Source: JAFDCJ01 sp964527835
Lineage (GTDB): Bacteria > Desulfobacterota > Desulfobacteria > Desulfobacterales > JAFDCJ01
Assembly: GCA_964527835.1 (NCBI GenBank)
Contig: CAZGNV010000011.1
Span: 1-64,000, forward strand
DNA: 64,000 bases
Direction of reading: 5' to 3'
Part shown: one piece after another, positions 50,402-58,937 of the stretch
Numbering within the stretch: the stretch's first letter is position 1
How the letters are laid out: every line of letters begins with the position of its first letter
Translations under genes and position numbers: made by a program
Notes under the pieces: model-generated
Databases searched by the model: none
The model's input: the letters and a program-made list of their open reading frames with translations, nothing else
Told to the model about the DNA's origin: nothing

Positions 50402-51478
50402 ATGAAGAGAATGTATTTTGTATTTTTACTGGCAATTGCAATGGTCGTCCCGGCCGCGGTTCAAGCCGCCGAGATCATCACCGTCGAAGACATCGTCCAG
50501 AAGACCGTCGTTGAAGATCAGTTCATCAAGATGGCCGACAACTTTATCATCCTGTTTGACACGTCCGCCTCCATGGGGGACCGCTGGAAAAAAGGAGCCA
50601 CAAAATCAAAGCTTGATATCGCCAAGGAAATCCTGCAAAATGCCGCCAAACGGGTTCCGGACCTGGGCTACAATGCCGGCTTGTATACCTTTTCCCCCTT
50701 CAAGGCCGCTTATCCCATGGGGCCGTTTGATCCCCAGAAATACGGCCGGGCCATCGACGGCCTGACCACCCTCGCCCACGGCAACACCTTTCTGCCCAAG
50801 GCGCTTAGGGACCTCGAGCCGGTTTTAAAAGGCCTTTCCGGCAAAACCGTGGTGTTCATCCTCAATGACGGCACTTACAGCAAGCTCGCCGATACAAAAG
50901 AGCCCGAAGATTACACCCGGGAATTTGCCGACAAATACAATGTGTGTTTTTACATGATCGGCCAGCCCTCGACCTACCCGGCCAAAAAAAGGCTTCAAGA
51001 CATGGCCAAGGCCAATGCCTGCTCACGGTTCATTCCGTTTGAGCAGTTTGTCAACAACCCGGAATACACCACCGGTGCCCTGTACACGGTCAAAGCCACC
51101 GAGCGGATCGTGACGCTGACCGAAACCCGCATTGCCGGCGTCAAGATCAACGACATCAACTTTGCATTCAACAGCGCCGTGGTGGAGCCGCAGTTCCAGA
51201 GCGAACTCAATGAGCTGGGTAAATTTCTGCAATCCCATCCCGACACCTTTGTGCTGCTGGTGGGCTACACCGACAGTGTCGGCTCAGAGGAGTACAACCT
51301 GGGTCTGGGTCAGCGCAGGGCCGAGAGCGTCGCCACCTACCTGGCCGATAACTTCAACATCGCCCCGGATCGCATCGTCACCAACTGGTACGGGGAAGCC
51401 AATCCGATCGCTGACAATGCCACCGCCGAAGGCCGTGCGCAGAACCGGCGGGTGGAAGTGGCGGTCGGCGGATTATAA
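50402..51478 (+). CDS. VWA-OmpA fusion protein, secreted
   Basis: This 358-residue protein has a signal peptide (MKRMYFVFLLAIAMVVPAAVQA), a von Willebrand A domain with the MIDAS start DTSASMGDRWKKG (about residues 55-230), and an OmpA C-terminal peptidoglycan-binding domain (about 250-358; VLLVGYTDSVGSEEYNLGLGQRRAESV; AQNRRVEVAV). It would sit in the periplasm and bind the cell wall; the VWA part may hold a partner or metal. AGGAGTGTCGTT precedes the ATG. A terminator follows at 51523. Confidence 0.9.
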   Translation: MKRMYFVFLLAIAMVVPAAVQAAEIITVEDIVQKTVVEDQFIKMADNFIILFDTSASMGDRWKKGATKSKLDIAKEILQNAAKRVPDLGYNAGLYTFSPFKAAYPMGPFDPQKYGRAIDGLTTLAHGNTFLPKALRDLEPVLKGLSGKTVVFILNDGTYSKLADTKEPEDYTREFADKYNVCFYMIGQPSTYPAKKRLQDMAKANACSRFIPFEQFVNNPEYTTGALYTVKATERIVTLTETRIAGVKINDINFAFNSAVVEPQFQSELNELGKFLQSHPDTFVLLVGYTDSVGSEEYNLGLGQRRAESVATYLADNFNIAPDRIVTNWYGEANPIADNATAEGRAQNRRVEVAVGGL

Positions 51479-51522
51479 GCCTGTCATAACCCGCTGCCGC
51501 AAGCGGCATAAACCATAACCGG

Positions 51523-51560
51523 GGCAACCGGCCAGAACCAGCGGCCGGTTGCCTTTTTTT
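51523..51560 (+). terminator. Rho-independent terminator of the VWA-OmpA gene
   Basis: GGCAACCGGCC (51523-51533) and GGCCGGTTGCC (51543-51553) form an 11-bp stem with a 9-base loop followed by seven T (51554-51560). It is the clearest terminator in the window. Confidence 0.9.
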
Positions 51561-51633
51561 GGTCCCCTGCAAAACCGCCCCCGCTGCAGCCGGCTGCGAC
51601 GCATCCCGAACTGCGTTGCCCCGCTCATCAATC

Positions 51634-51825
51634 CTGACGCAATCGTAAAAAGTCAATTTTGAGCGACATCAACCCTTCTCGGAAAAAGAGCTGTGAGGGG
51701 TTGCGCGTTAAAAATCCCAAGCTGTTTGAGGAGCTGGCGACGAGTTCCTGGGATTTAGCGCAACCCCGCAACAGCTCCCGAAAAGGCTTGCTTAAGCGAA
51801 AAATTGAACTTTTTACGGCTTCATC
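51634..51825 (+). repeat. Family A palindromic element, full copy
   Basis: It runs from CGTAAAAAGTCAATTTTGAG to GAACTTTTTACGGC. The core pairs GGGGTTGCGC with GCGCAACCCC and AAATCCCAAG with CCTGGGATTT (one mismatch), a third paired version of the core. It lies in the 51479-51952 gap after the terminator. Confidence 0.88.
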
Positions 51826-51952
51826 AAAATTGATCGCCTTATGAATTTCAATGTGCTAAAATCATCTCAACATCGGGGATTGTCATCCGGCAAGCTGGAA
51901 AATGATTAATTTTATTTAGGGCGCACTACATCGTTAAAAGCCTGCATACCAA

Positions 51953-52984
51953 ATGATGAAGGCCAAAAATCACATCCCCCCACCACTGCCCCAAAACGCC
52001 CCCCACCCGACACCTGTCCCTGAAAAAGACATCAGCGTGCACCGGGCGTTTTTGTATGGCGCCGGCGCACCGGGGTTGGGGCAATATTATGCCGGCCGCC
52101 GCCTGCGGGGGGTGGCAACGGCAGTGGTGTTTGTTTTCTTCTGCGCCTGGTTCAGCTGGCGACTATTCGAAATCATGGGCGGCATCATGAGCCGGATTTT
52201 CGGCAGCCTCAACCAGATGACGCCCCTGGCCCTGCCCCAGATATCCTTCATTTCGCTGGCGGTTGCCTTTTTTGGAATGTATTTTATCTGGCTATGGGCC
52301 ATGCTCGACGCCGTTGACGTGGCCGCAGCGCACCGGCGCCAAACCTCCGCCCCCTCCCAGACCAGCGCTTTCTGGGCGACGGCCATTTCCTGGTTCTGCC
52401 CCGGGGCCGGCCAGGTTTACACCGCTGAGCGCCGCTTCGGCCACCTTGTCTTTGCCGTCTACTTCCTGGCCATCCTGCTGACCGTGCCGGCCTATGTCCA
52501 CCTGGTGCAGCACATGGTTGAGCTGGTCAAAAGCGGCCAGCTGTCGCCGGACCGGCCCCTGGAGGTTGTCGACATCATCCACGGGCTGATCACCCGGACA
52601 AATTACAGCTTCGGCAAACTGCTGCAGGCTTTTCTGCGCTGTTTTGCCGTGGCGGCCGCCATCGACGCCCTGGCCCGGGGTCCGCTGCAAACAGACACCC
52701 GCTGGTCACGACCATCCACGGCCAATGCATTGGCGCTTGCCGGGCTCGGCTGGCTGTGTCCCGGCGCCGCGCAGCTGCTGCAGGCGCGCCGGCAACCCGG
52801 CTGGATCATTTTCGCCGCCTATATCGCCAGCCGTGCGCTCATCGGGCTGTTGCTCGCCACCGATCTGATCACCGTTGCCCAGGTCGATCGCGCCGCCTGG
52901 ATTCCTGTGGTGCTGCAATGGGGGGCGATGGCCGAGGCTGTGGTCTGGATGATGGCCCACCGCCGGCGTCAATCAATTCATTGA
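51953..52984 (+). CDS. Membrane protein with three PGxGQ-type repeats
   Basis: This 343-residue protein carries three similar motifs, each before a hydrophobic helix: GAGAPGLGQYYAGRRLRG, ISWFCPGAGQVYTAERRFG and LGWLCPGAAQLLQARRQPG. PG(A/L)GQ is known from TM2-like small membrane proteins; here it is tandemly triplicated. Several membrane helices follow each unit. N-terminal Pro-rich segment (PPPLPQNAPHPTPVPE). Start at 51953 has a second Met next and no strong ribosome site. Function unknown. Confidence 0.75.
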   Translation: MMKAKNHIPPPLPQNAPHPTPVPEKDISVHRAFLYGAGAPGLGQYYAGRRLRGVATAVVFVFFCAWFSWRLFEIMGGIMSRIFGSLNQMTPLALPQISFISLAVAFFGMYFIWLWAMLDAVDVAAAHRRQTSAPSQTSAFWATAISWFCPGAGQVYTAERRFGHLVFAVYFLAILLTVPAYVHLVQHMVELVKSGQLSPDRPLEVVDIIHGLITRTNYSFGKLLQAFLRCFAVAAAIDALARGPLQTDTRWSRPSTANALALAGLGWLCPGAAQLLQARRQPGWIIFAAYIASRALIGLLLATDLITVAQVDRAAWIPVVLQWGAMAEAVVWMMAHRRRQSIH

Positions 52985-52987
52985 ACC

Positions 52988-53045
52988 TTGATGAAATCGT
53001 AAAAAGTCGATTTTCTCGCTTAAGCAAGCCTTTGCGGGACCATCA
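52988..53045. repeat. Family A repeat fragment between convergent genes
   Basis: GATGAAATCGTAAAAAGTCG and TTTTCTCGCTTAAGCAAGCC match the left arm; the end CCATCA supplies the stop codon of recD2. Confidence 0.7.
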
Positions 53046-55232
53046 ACCTTGTTGTTGCAGCCGATAGCGCAGCATGGTGAAGCGCCGGCGAGTCTTGTTG
53101 TTGTGGACGGCGATGGCCAGGGCTTTTTTGCTTCCCACGATCACCACCAGGTCTTTGCCGCGGGTAACCGCCGTGTAAAGCAGGTTGCGCTGCAGCAGGA
53201 TATAGTGCTGGGTGACAAGGGGGATGATCACCGCGGGGTATTCGGACCCCTGGGATTTGTGGACCGACACCGCGTAGGCGGCCACGATCTCATCCAGATC
53301 ACTGAAATCATACTCCACCGGACGACCGTCAAAACTGATGACCACCTGCCGCTCCGCCCAATTGATGGCGGCGATGCGGCCGATATCACCATTGAAAACT
53401 TCCCGCTCGTAGTTATTGCGCACCTGCATCACCTTGTCATCGACCCGGAAGGTCTGTTCCGCCCGGCTCACCCCTTCCTCCCCCGGATTCAAGGCCTGCT
53501 GCAGCCGGCGGTTGAGGTTGGCGGCGCCCACCACTCCCCGATGCATGGGGGTCAGCACCTGGATGTCCTCGACCGGATCAAGTCCGAACCGCCGCGGGAT
53601 GCGCTGCCGACACAACTGGACGATGATCTCCAGCACCCGGTCAGGGTCGTCCTGCTCGATGAAATAAAAGTCCGCGGGCGGATCGGCATCATCGCCGCCA
53701 TCAAATGCCGGCACAATGCCCTGGTTGATCCTGTGGGCGTTGACCACGATTCGGCTGGTCTGCGCCTGGCGGAAGATCCTGTCAAGGGTCACCACCGGCA
53801 CCACGGCCGATGCGATGATGTCGTTGAGCACATTGCCGGCGCCCACCGACGGCAGTTGATGGACATCGCCCACCAGAATCAGGGTGGCGGTTGCCGGAAC
53901 CGCCCTGAGCAGATGATACATCAAGACCGTGTCGATCATCGAGGCTTCATCGACAATGAGCACGTCGCACTTCAACGGCCGTTCGGCGTTGCGCTGGAAG
54001 CCGCCTTTCTGCAGGCTGTATTCCAGCAGGCGGTGAATGGTCATGGCGTCAAAGCCGGTGGTTTCGCTCATCCGTTTGGCGGCCCGCCCGGTCGGCGCGG
54101 CCAGCAGGATGCGGGGGGTGAGCCTGGAAAATATCTTCAACACCGCGTTAATGATGGTGGTCTTGCCGGTACCCGGGCCGCCGGTGATCACCAGGCACTT
54201 GCTTTCAATGGCCTGGCGCACGGCCCTGACCTGGTTGTCGGCCAGGGTGATGGCAAGCTGCCGCTGAACCCAGGCGACCGCCCTGTCCATTTGGATTTCA
54301 CGAATCGAGCGGGGAGCCTGCAGTAATTTTTTCAGGCTCCTGGAAATTCCGGTTTCGCACAGATGATACTTTGCCAGAAATACGGCCTTGTTGTTTTTTT
54401 CAAAGTCTGTGTCAGTCGCGTTCAGATCCTCGATGACGATTTTACGTTCCAGTGCAAGGACCGCAAGGGCCCGGGTCACAGGTTCGCGCCCGACTTCCAG
54501 AATCTCAACACTTTTTTCGACCAGCAGCCCGTATGGATAGTAAACATGACCCTCGTCGCACAGCTGCTGGAGAACATAAAGAATGCCGGCCTGTATTCTG
54601 ACCGCCGAATCTCTGGCAAAGCCAAGTTTGGCGGCAATCCGGTCGGCGGTCACAAACCCGATGCCGAAAATGTCGGTCGCCAGCCGGTAGGGATTTTCTT
54701 TTACGATCGCGATGGAGCGCTGGCCGTACTGTTTAAAAATCTTGGTGGCATAGCCTGAGCTGACGCCGTGGCCCTGCAAAAAAAGCATCACGTCACGTAT
54801 TTCCCGCTGGGCCTGCCAGGCCGCCGCGATGCTGGCGATGCGTTTTTTGCCGATTCCCTGGACTTCAGCCAGTCGCTGAATATGGTTTTCGATGATCTCC
54901 AGGGTGTTCTTGCCGAAGCGCTGCACAATGCGCCCAGCCATGACCGGACCCAATCCCTTGATCAGGCCCGAGCCGAGGTACTTGCGAATGCCGGCGACCG
55001 TGGCTGGAACCCGGGTCCGGTACTCGCTGATCTTGAACTGCTCGCCGAAGCGGGGATGCAATGTCCACTGACCGTGCATGTCGAGGATTTCACCGGGCAT
55101 GGGGGCCATCAGGGTGCCGACCACCGTCACCAGGTCCCGCCGACCGCGCACCCGCACCCGGGCGATGGTAAACCCGTTTTCCTCGTTGGTGTACGTGATG
55201 CGTTCTATTTGTCCGGACAGGTTGTCAGGCAT
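53043..55232 (-). CDS. RecD2-type DNA helicase
   Basis: This 729-residue SF1 helicase has an N-terminal OB-like and helix-hairpin-helix region (IKGLGPVMAGRIVQRFG; EVQGIGKKRIASI), Walker A ITGGPGTGKTT, motif II VLIVDEASM, the motif VAYAVSVHKSQGSEYPAV and a C-terminal AVTRGKDLVVIVG. RecD2 proteins are 5'-3' helicases not in a RecBCD complex. The start at 55232 fits the family. Its stop lies in a repeat edge. Confidence 0.92.
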   Translation of the reverse strand: MPDNLSGQIERITYTNEENGFTIARVRVRGRRDLVTVVGTLMAPMPGEILDMHGQWTLHPRFGEQFKISEYRTRVPATVAGIRKYLGSGLIKGLGPVMAGRIVQRFGKNTLEIIENHIQRLAEVQGIGKKRIASIAAAWQAQREIRDVMLFLQGHGVSSGYATKIFKQYGQRSIAIVKENPYRLATDIFGIGFVTADRIAAKLGFARDSAVRIQAGILYVLQQLCDEGHVYYPYGLLVEKSVEILEVGREPVTRALAVLALERKIVIEDLNATDTDFEKNNKAVFLAKYHLCETGISRSLKKLLQAPRSIREIQMDRAVAWVQRQLAITLADNQVRAVRQAIESKCLVITGGPGTGKTTIINAVLKIFSRLTPRILLAAPTGRAAKRMSETTGFDAMTIHRLLEYSLQKGGFQRNAERPLKCDVLIVDEASMIDTVLMYHLLRAVPATATLILVGDVHQLPSVGAGNVLNDIIASAVVPVVTLDRIFRQAQTSRIVVNAHRINQGIVPAFDGGDDADPPADFYFIEQDDPDRVLEIIVQLCRQRIPRRFGLDPVEDIQVLTPMHRGVVGAANLNRRLQQALNPGEEGVSRAEQTFRVDDKVMQVRNNYEREVFNGDIGRIAAINWAERQVVISFDGRPVEYDFSDLDEIVAAYAVSVHKSQGSEYPAVIIPLVTQHYILLQRNLLYTAVTRGKDLVVIVGSKKALAIAVHNNKTRRRFTMLRYRLQQQG

Positions 55233-55271
55233 TGCTTGAATACCGCACTAACGGCCTCCATAAAAGCCGGC

Positions 55272-55475
55272 GTGAATTGGCCCGCCCATGATATTTTCTT
55301 CCAACCGGTATGAAATTAAGCCATTGCTGCGTGTCCCTTGTTTGGGACGAGGCCCTATCTCCTGCTAAATTGAATGGGTCCCGTGCCATGCATCCCAAAC
55401 AAGGGACACTGCGAAAATAGGGAGCCGGGGAGTATCATACCGGTTTACAGAAAACACCATCCGCCGGCCAATTCA
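55272..55475 (+). repeat. Family C fold-back element, full copy
   Basis: GTGAATTGGCCCGCCCATGA at the left mirrors GCCGGCCAATTCA at the right; the inner 16-bp pair GTGTCCCTTGTTTGGG and CCCAAACAAGGGACAC is perfect. It occupies the gap between recD2 and the rhomboid gene. Confidence 0.85.
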
Positions 55476-55512
55476 AACCTTCATTAGATTTCATTTCCCC
55501 GCCATTTTGGCC

Positions 55513-56367
55513 CTAAACGAGGTGCTGAAACCATATATAATAGGTGGCCGTGCCCACAGCCCACAACAGCACCAGCAATGTCAGCGCCGCACAGGCAGCG
55601 GCTAATATTTTATGCAATAACGTTTCATTTTTCTTTTCCCGGTACCCCAGCAGCCAGCCGCCGGCAAGTCCCGAAAAAATTCCGCCGCCGTGGGCCCAGT
55701 TGTTGATCCCCGGCACCAGCAGTCCGAAAACAAACAAGAAGACCACCCAGCCGGCAATCTGCCGGTACAGGGCCCTGCCGTACACGCCACCGCGGCTTTT
55801 GCCGTAAAACAGGATGGCGCCCACCAGCCCGCAAACAGAGGCCGAGGCACCGATGGTCCAGTGCACCCCGGCCAGGTAGGAAACCAGGTAGCCGACGATC
55901 CCGGCCAGGCTGTAAATGATGAACATCCGGCAGGCCCCGAATTCGCGGTTGACCAGCGGCGCCAGCTGCCGCAAGGCCAGCATGTTGAAAAAGATATGCA
56001 ATATCCCCCCGTGCAGGTAACCGGCTGAAACCAGGGTCCAGTAACGGTGAAAATGGTTTATGGGAACCGTGCCGGTGGCGCCCAGCAGCTCGAGTGCCGG
56101 CCCGGAAGGCGACAGAAAAGTCAAGGGATTCAATGACAGGCCGATTTTGCCGGGATTCAACAGGATGGAAAGCACGAACATCGACACGTTGACAACGATG
56201 ATGGCATTGACCACCCGGTTGGGGTCGCGCAGACCGCGTATCCAGAAATTGTTTTTAAGCCGGGAGCCCGGACGCACCGTCCCACAGTAAGGACACTTGG
56301 GTTCGTCGCGGCTGATGAGCTTGCCGCAGCTGGGACACAAAATGGAGTTTCGCCGGTTGGCGTTCAA
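55513..56367 (-). CDS. Rhomboid-family intramembrane serine protease with zinc-ribbon N-terminus
   Basis: This 284-residue protein starts with a four-Cys zinc-ribbon (CPSCGKLISRDEPKCPYC) followed by the rhomboid core: catalytic Ser in WTIGASASVCGLVG and His in NNWAHGGGIFSG, with about seven membrane helices. It cleaves substrates within the membrane. The start is TTG at 56367, 7 bases after AGGAGG. It lies 18 bp downstream of the WYL regulator, so the two may form an operon. Confidence 0.9.
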   Translation of the reverse strand: MNANRRNSILCPSCGKLISRDEPKCPYCGTVRPGSRLKNNFWIRGLRDPNRVVNAIIVVNVSMFVLSILLNPGKIGLSLNPLTFLSPSGPALELLGATGTVPINHFHRYWTLVSAGYLHGGILHIFFNMLALRQLAPLVNREFGACRMFIIYSLAGIVGYLVSYLAGVHWTIGASASVCGLVGAILFYGKSRGGVYGRALYRQIAGWVVFLFVFGLLVPGINNWAHGGGIFSGLAGGWLLGYREKKNETLLHKILAAACAALTLLVLLWAVGTATYYIWFQHLV

Positions 56368-56385
56368 TTAAAAACCTCCTGCTGA

Positions 56386-57378
56386 TCAGACATCGGAAAC
56401 TGCCTGCATATTGCTTAACATCGCCTCGGCCTCCTGCCGCATTTCCCGGCGCAGCGACGGCGGAGCTAAAACCACGGCCCGGGCGCCCCACTTCAACAGC
56501 CAGAACTTGATCTCCGCGGTGCCGGCCACCTGGACTTCAAACAGGAGGGAACCATCGGGCAGGGTTTCGATGCGCTGGCTCGCATGCCAGACCTTTTCCT
56601 TGATGTATTCGGCAACCTCCGGCGCAAAGCGCACCCGAACCGTAACCGGCTTGCCCTGAAAAACACCGAAACTGGCTTTCATGAAGTCATCAATGTCGAA
56701 ATCGACAGGGAATTCGAAGGATTCAGCGGTCTGCTCGAGCTCCTTGATGCGATCCAATGCAAATATCCGGATATCCTCCCGCAGGCCACAATTTCCAATC
56801 AGGTAGAATGTGCCGTCAAAAAACCATATTTTATAAGGGGCCACCTTGCGCCGGGTCAGCTTTTTACGGCTCATGGTGTAATACGCAATTTGAATGGTTT
56901 TTTTTTGCGTCACTGCCTGGCTGATGCGCTCGATCATATCCCGCAATTTACCCACCCGCCTGTAAGGTTTGGATATCACCGTCAGGCTTTGCTCGATACG
57001 CGACAGATAGGCAAGGTACTCGGGGGCCAGGGTGGCCTTGATTTTTTCAAACAGTGATTCCAGGGAATCATAAAAGACGGTGTCGCGCAGCACCCCCATC
57101 ATTGAGCGGCTGAAATAAAGCGCCATCAACTCGGTCGGGCTGAGTGGCAGCGGGATGTTTTTGCCAACCGTATCCAGCAGCGACCAGGTGCTTCTGCCGG
57201 CTGTCTTTTCCGTGTAAAGGGGAAATCCAGCGGCCTGCAGCGCTTCAAGGTCACGATACACGGTACGCCAGCCGCATCCAACAACCGTGGCCAACTCCGC
57301 CGCGGACTTGCCCTGGCGGGAGGCCAGCAGGGTTTGAATGATTTTCCACTGACGGGCCAATTGGTCTCCGCGTGCCAT
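56386..57378 (-). CDS. WYL-domain transcriptional regulator
   Basis: This 330-residue protein has an N-terminal helix-turn-helix (RQGKSAAELATVVGCGWRTVYRDLEALQAAGFPL) and a WYL region (KKTIQIAYYTMSRKKLTRRKVAPYKIWFFDGTFYLIGNC), with a C-terminal domain (VRVRFAPEVAEYIKEKVWH). WYL proteins respond to small ligands or single-stranded nucleic acid, often in DNA damage. AAGGAGG precedes the ATG at 57378; a TTG one codon upstream is rejected. Confidence 0.93.
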   Translation of the reverse strand: MARGDQLARQWKIIQTLLASRQGKSAAELATVVGCGWRTVYRDLEALQAAGFPLYTEKTAGRSTWSLLDTVGKNIPLPLSPTELMALYFSRSMMGVLRDTVFYDSLESLFEKIKATLAPEYLAYLSRIEQSLTVISKPYRRVGKLRDMIERISQAVTQKKTIQIAYYTMSRKKLTRRKVAPYKIWFFDGTFYLIGNCGLREDIRIFALDRIKELEQTAESFEFPVDFDIDDFMKASFGVFQGKPVTVRVRFAPEVAEYIKEKVWHASQRIETLPDGSLLFEVQVAGTAEIKFWLLKWGARAVVLAPPSLRREMRQEAEAMLSNMQAVSDV

Positions 57379-57620
57379 CAACAGCCTCCTTGGGGGTACA
57401 GGAACCGCTGGGCCCCTTACCTGAGATCCCCGTGCTGATTAAAGAACGTTTCACAAATCCAGTCAAGGGCAACACTCTTTTTTTAAAAAACTGAATCCGG
57501 TTTGTCCGGATCTGACAATCGGTTGTGTTAATCTGAAAAACAATGACCCGCAGAGCCACCAGACGGCAAAAGACAACACCAAAAAATCAAACCCGAAAGC
57601 ATCTCTTAGAAAGGAGGAAT

Positions 57621-57797
57621 ATGATGACAACCTGCAGCACTTATCCGGATTATGACGACTGTTATGAGTACCATGGCAACACCACCATTGAGCTGACCCG
57701 CAAACAGGATGGCATCGTCATCTGGCGCGACTGGATTCTTTTCGACTCGGTTGAAGAGGCCGCCGAATTTTTCAACGCCTCCGGCGGGGTTCATTAA
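57621..57797 (+). CDS. Small protein of unknown function
   Basis: This 58-residue protein (MMTTCSTYPDYDDCYEYHGN...) has an ordered-looking pattern of alternating charges and the stretch ELTRKQDGIVIWRDWILFDSVEEAAEFFNA. AAGGAGG lies 3 bases before the first ATG and 6 before the second, at 57624; the latter spacing is more usual. It is followed 33 bp later by another small gene. No family recognised. Confidence 0.6.
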   Translation: MMTTCSTYPDYDDCYEYHGNTTIELTRKQDGIVIWRDWILFDSVEEAAEFFNASGGVH

Positions 57798-57830
57798 AAA
57801 ACCGGCAACATCATCGGAAAGGAGCTGACA

Positions 57831-58172
57831 GTGAAAGGGGAACATGTCGTCGGCATCGGATGCTTTGCAAGGCCGGCCACCCTGAAACGGGTATTTCAGA
57901 AAATGATCAGCAACTGGGCCCCGGCAACCATCGAGTCCCTGGGAGCCGCAACGGCAGAGAAAATTTTCGGGCAGGGGGATGTCAGGCAGCCCGATTTATC
58001 CGTCTCCGGCGCTGCCGCGGAAGGCCCGGCTCAGCTCGTTTACAACCTTGAAAGCAGGCAGATCACCGGTTTTTTTCTGTCACAAAAAGGGCAGCGCCTG
58101 AAACTGACTGTATTTGCAAGGGGACAGCGCGCACAGCGCCAGCGATACCTGCTCACCCTGGAAGATGCCTGA
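57831..58172 (+). CDS. Hypothetical protein
   Basis: This 113-residue protein starts at GTG 57831 with AAAGGAG upstream. It has a compact alpha/beta pattern (VGIGCFARPATLKRVFQKMISNW; ITGFFLSQKGQRLKLTVFARGQ). It may form an operon with the preceding small gene. No domain recognised. The convergent cytochrome gene ends 8 bp later. Confidence 0.6.
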   Translation: MKGEHVVGIGCFARPATLKRVFQKMISNWAPATIESLGAATAEKIFGQGDVRQPDLSVSGAAAEGPAQLVYNLESRQITGFFLSQKGQRLKLTVFARGQRAQRQRYLLTLEDA

Positions 58173-58179
58173 GTCCGGC

Positions 58180-58659
58180 CTATTCTTCCGGCTGGTGGCA
58201 TCCCCGGCACAGGGTCGGGCCGGTATCAGGCAGCTTTTCCTTGATCGTCCGGCCGGACATTTCCAGTTGCTTCCTGGCAATTTTCATTTCTTTGTGGCAG
58301 CCGATGCACATTTTGTGAAAAGCGGTCTTGTAATAAGCAACAGCCTCATCCTCATCCACGGCGCCCTTCTGGGATCGCGTCGGTGCGACGGTGCCGTCAT
58401 GACAGCCGGAAGTGGTGCAACCGACAATGGGTTCATCCAGTTCCCATTGGTGGTGGCAGGTTTGACAGTTGAAACGGAAATGGGTGGGATGGGGAAATGG
58501 GACAGCCGGTCGTACGGCTTCCACGGATTCCGGGGCGCTGAGCTCTATGGTGCCCATGGGGACGGACATCTCTTCATCGCTTTGACCGGAAACAATCATT
58601 GCATTGCCAAAAACCAGCGCCAGCAGCAGACAAAAACCGCCAATAATAAGCTTTTTCAT
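58180..58659 (-). CDS. Tetrahaem c-type cytochrome (cytochrome c3-like), periplasmic
   Basis: This protein of about 159 residues has a signal peptide (KKLIIGGFCLLLALVFGNAMIVSG) and four haem-binding motifs: CQTCH, the longer CTTSGCH (C-x4-CH), CIGCH and CRGCH. Extra His residues (HPTHFRFN; FHKMC) provide sixth ligands. It would move electrons in the periplasm, a typical c3 role in sulfate reducers. Second in-frame ATG (58659) has GGGGG 6 bases upstream and is chosen. Confidence 0.9.
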   Translation of the reverse strand: MKKLIIGGFCLLLALVFGNAMIVSGQSDEEMSVPMGTIELSAPESVEAVRPAVPFPHPTHFRFNCQTCHHQWELDEPIVGCTTSGCHDGTVAPTRSQKGAVDEDEAVAYYKTAFHKMCIGCHKEMKIARKQLEMSGRTIKEKLPDTGPTLCRGCHQPEE

Positions 58660-58937
58660 CCTCATCCCCCTTCACATCGTTTTCTATTTTTAAAATAATG
58701 AAACTCTTTACGGGTTCATAAAATTTAAGTGCAAATTAATGCGCTAAATTTAAGAAAATTTCAACTAAAAAATGATGAATTTGAAAAAAACCGCCTGCAG
58801 GGGGCCGCCTTGATCCGAAAACCGAGGACAGCAAACGCCGGGGGACTGGGTGATGAATTGCAGCGGATGGCCGAATTGTGCTTTATTTTAGAAAAAAATC
58901 GCATTATAGTGTTGGCAAGCGGCAAATGGAGAACTCC

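Noticed and set aside
53049..54326. 425-codon plus-strand reading inside recD2
   Set aside because: Antisense shadow of a helicase with all motifs; composition is His/Gly/Asp-rich as expected from codon bias of the opposite strand.
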